Assembly (NCBI GenBank): GCA_013816105.1
Contig: JACDEY010000037.1
Location: 1 to 8,141 of the forward strand
Source: Actinomycetota bacterium
Lineage (GTDB): Bacteria > Actinomycetota > UBA4738
Direction of reading: 5' to 3'
DNA: 8,141 nucleotides
This document shows, in pieces, positions 6,926-8,141 of the stretch. The position numbers were made by a program, and so were the translations under genes. The notes beneath the pieces were generated by a model, which made no database searches, was not told the DNA's origin, and saw only the letters and a program-made list of their open reading frames with translations. Each line of letters starts with the position of its first letter. Position 1 is the stretch's first letter.

Positions 6926-7903
6926 ATGCGGCTGCCGGAAGGCTTCTCCCTTCGCGGCCCGACAGAGTCGGATCTCGAAGGGGTTCATGCTCTGCTCACC
7001 GCGTTCGACGTTCATCACTTCGGGAGCAGGGAGATAGATGCCGGCTACCTTCTGGAGGAGTGGCGCCGGGCACGCTTCGATCTCGCGCGGGACGCGTGGG
7101 TGGTGATCGATCCGGCGGCCTCGATCGTCGGGTACGCGGAGGTCTACGACGAGGAGCCACACCGGACGTTCGAGGCCTTCGGACGAGTTCACCCGAGCCA
7201 CCAGGGTCGCGGCCTGGGTACAGCGCTGGTAGATCGGATGGAACGCAGGGCTCTCGAGCATCTCCCGGCCGGGTCGGGTGGCGAAGAGGTGGTGGTCAGG
7301 AACGCCGTGGTGTCGGTTGACCGCGCGGCTCACGCCCTGCTGGAGGCCCGGGGTTACGACCCCGCGCGCCACTTCTGGCACATGGAGGTCTCGCTTGACG
7401 ATGGCCATTTCGAGCCAACGCCCCCTCCCCGAGGCATCCTCGTCCGAGGATTTCGTCCCGGTCTGGACGAGGCGGCGATCCATTCGGTACTGGAGGAGGC
7501 CTTCGCCGGGCACTGGGGCTCCGTCCCCATTTCGTTCTCTGACTGGAACCGCGACTTCCGCTCCGCTGCCTCCTTCGACCCCGGGCTGTGGTTCGCCGCG
7601 CTGGATGGAGACCGGGTCGTGGGTGCACTGCTTGGCCGCTACCTCGGGGCTAAGCCATGGATCGACGCTCTCGGCGTCCTGCCGGCTTGGCGCGGAAGAG
7701 GGATCGGCGCGAGCCTCCTGCGAACCGCGTTCGCGGAGTTCCGGCGTCGGCGGGCTGCCACCGTGACGCTGAACGTGGACGCCCAGAACGAGACGGGCGC
7801 GACCGTGCTCTACGAGCGGGTCGGGATGCGCCCTACCCGGCGCTGGGACATCTACGAGAAGCGCCTGCAGCGTTTGCTTCCCGGCGACCCGGGGTACCCA
7901 TGA
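6926..7903 (+). CDS. Two-domain GNAT acetyltransferase
   Basis: The protein has 325 residues if it starts at the ATG at 6926. That start is favoured because AAAGG (6914-6918) lies seven bases upstream and because the family's usual opening, LRGPTESDLEGVHALL, follows at once; an in-frame GTG at 6899 and upstream codons look non-native. There are two GNAT folds in tandem. Domain 1 has the acetyl-CoA loop VHPSHQGRGLGTAL (88-101). Domain 2 has VLPAWRGRGIGASLL (251-265) followed by NVDAQNETGATVLYERVGM, the classic beta-bulge and terminal helix. Both pyrophosphate loops (Q/RGRGxG) look intact. Tandem GNATs of this size in actinobacteria include mycothiol synthase (MshD), but I do not see enough to assign that function, and the substrate is unknown. 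The oxidoreductase gene starts 30 bases after its stop, in the same frame, suggesting one transcript. Confidence 0.9.
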   Translation: MRLPEGFSLRGPTESDLEGVHALLTAFDVHHFGSREIDAGYLLEEWRRARFDLARDAWVVIDPAASIVGYAEVYDEEPHRTFEAFGRVHPSHQGRGLGTALVDRMERRALEHLPAGSGGEEVVVRNAVVSVDRAAHALLEARGYDPARHFWHMEVSLDDGHFEPTPPPRGILVRGFRPGLDEAAIHSVLEEAFAGHWGSVPISFSDWNRDFRSAASFDPGLWFAALDGDRVVGALLGRYLGAKPWIDALGVLPAWRGRGIGASLLRTAFAEFRRRRAATVTLNVDAQNETGATVLYERVGMRPTRRWDIYEKRLQRLLPGDPGYP

Positions 7904-7923
7904 GCGACGACCGATCGGAACCC

Positions 7924-7928
7924 GGAGA
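7924..7928 (+). promoter_or_regulatory. Shine-Dalgarno of the FAD oxidoreductase gene
   Basis: GGAGA lies five bases upstream of the GTG at 7934. It decides for that GTG over the ATG at 7900, which overlaps the GNAT stop but opens a different frame with no recognisable protein. Confidence 0.7.
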
Positions 7929-7933
7929 AATCC

Positions 7934-8141
7934 GTGAATCAAGGCCCCTTCGAATCGACCGAGTCCATTTGGGTCGCGACGGCCCCGAGCACCGACTATC
8001 CCCCGGTGTCGGGGGAGCTCGCCGTGGACGTCGCCGTCATCGGTGGGGGCATCGCCGGCCTGACCGTTGCGGCGCTTCTCAAGGAGGGTGGCCGGACAGT
8101 GGCGGTCATCGAGTCCGAACGAGTGGGCCACGGAGTCACCG
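7934..8141 (+). CDS. FAD-dependent oxidoreductase, DAO type, N-terminal part (cut by window edge)
   Basis: Only the first 69 codons are present. The start is a GTG with a good ribosome site. Residues 11-28 (SIWVATAPSTDYPPVSGE) form the short lead-in typical of a group of FAD oxidoreductases. Residues 31-60 are a dinucleotide-binding beta-alpha-beta unit: VDVAVIGGGIAGLTVAALL with the GxGxxG-type glycines G37, G39 and G42, then VAVIE with E60, which should bind the ribose of FAD. The continuation ERVGHGVT resembles my memory of the YhfW-like group, in which a DAO-fold domain is fused to a C-terminal Rieske [2Fe-2S] domain. That C-terminus is outside the window, so the fusion is a prediction. 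A gamma-glutamylputrescine-oxidase-like amine oxidase is the other main option. It probably shares a transcript with the GNAT gene. Confidence 0.88.
   Translation, partial: MNQGPFESTESIWVATAPSTDYPPVSGELAVDVAVIGGGIAGLTVAALLKEGGRTVAVIESERVGHGVT

Noticed and set aside
7900..7933. ATG overlapping the GNAT stop (ATGA) as the start of the last gene.
   Set aside because: That frame gives Arg/Gly-rich sequence with no family match, whereas the GTG at 7934 opens directly into a clear FAD-binding protein with its own ribosome site.
6881..8131. Minus-strand open frame of about 416 codons opposite the GNAT gene.
   Set aside because: It covers two clear plus-strand genes in antisense and has no recognisable motif.

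Overview
The window looks like chromosomal DNA from a high-GC bacterium, most likely an uncultured or deep-branching member of the Actinomycetota. That rests on the strong G/C third-position bias, GTG starts, clear Shine-Dalgarno sites, a DUF2993/LmeA-like lipid-binding protein, a tandem-GNAT protein and a 50-residue DUF5679 zinc ribbon. No single marker gene fixes the lineage. No phage, plasmid, transposon, CRISPR, tRNA or rRNA signal is visible.

The genes lie in four strand blocks. (1) Minus strand, 1-490: the first 76 codons of a secreted FG-GAP protein (cut by the window edge), preceded by a tiny zinc-ribbon gene at 338-490. (2) Plus strand, 715-4553: acetyl-CoA synthetase (acs, 715-2676), then a secreted IPT/TIG plus eight-blade PQQ-like propeller gene (2775-4553). 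The second gene carries one in-frame amber codon and two opposite single-base frameshifts. (3) Minus strand, 4567-6822: a DUF2993 membrane-anchored protein (6190-6822) followed 36 bases later by an ABC-F ATPase (4567-6153). (4) Plus strand, 6926-8141: a two-domain GNAT acetyltransferase (6926-7903) and, 30 bases on, the first 69 codons of a DAO-type FAD oxidoreductase that resembles the Rieske-fused YhfW group.

The divergent gap 491-714 is the richest non-coding stretch. It holds a perfect 9-bp hairpin (544-565), a perfect 8-bp hairpin ending four bases before the acs Shine-Dalgarno (675-697), and two tiny ATGA-coupled open frames, the second of which ends inside that ribosome binding site. 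This could be a translational control leader for acs, but chance in GC-rich DNA is not excluded.

Functionally the window is mixed: acetate activation, two predicted extracellular beta-propeller proteins, a translation-factor-type ABC protein, an envelope lipid-binding protein, an acyltransferase and a redox enzyme. Nothing ties these into one pathway. I see no convincing evidence of a previously undescribed multi-gene system. The points most worth a second look are the broken propeller gene and the acs leader.
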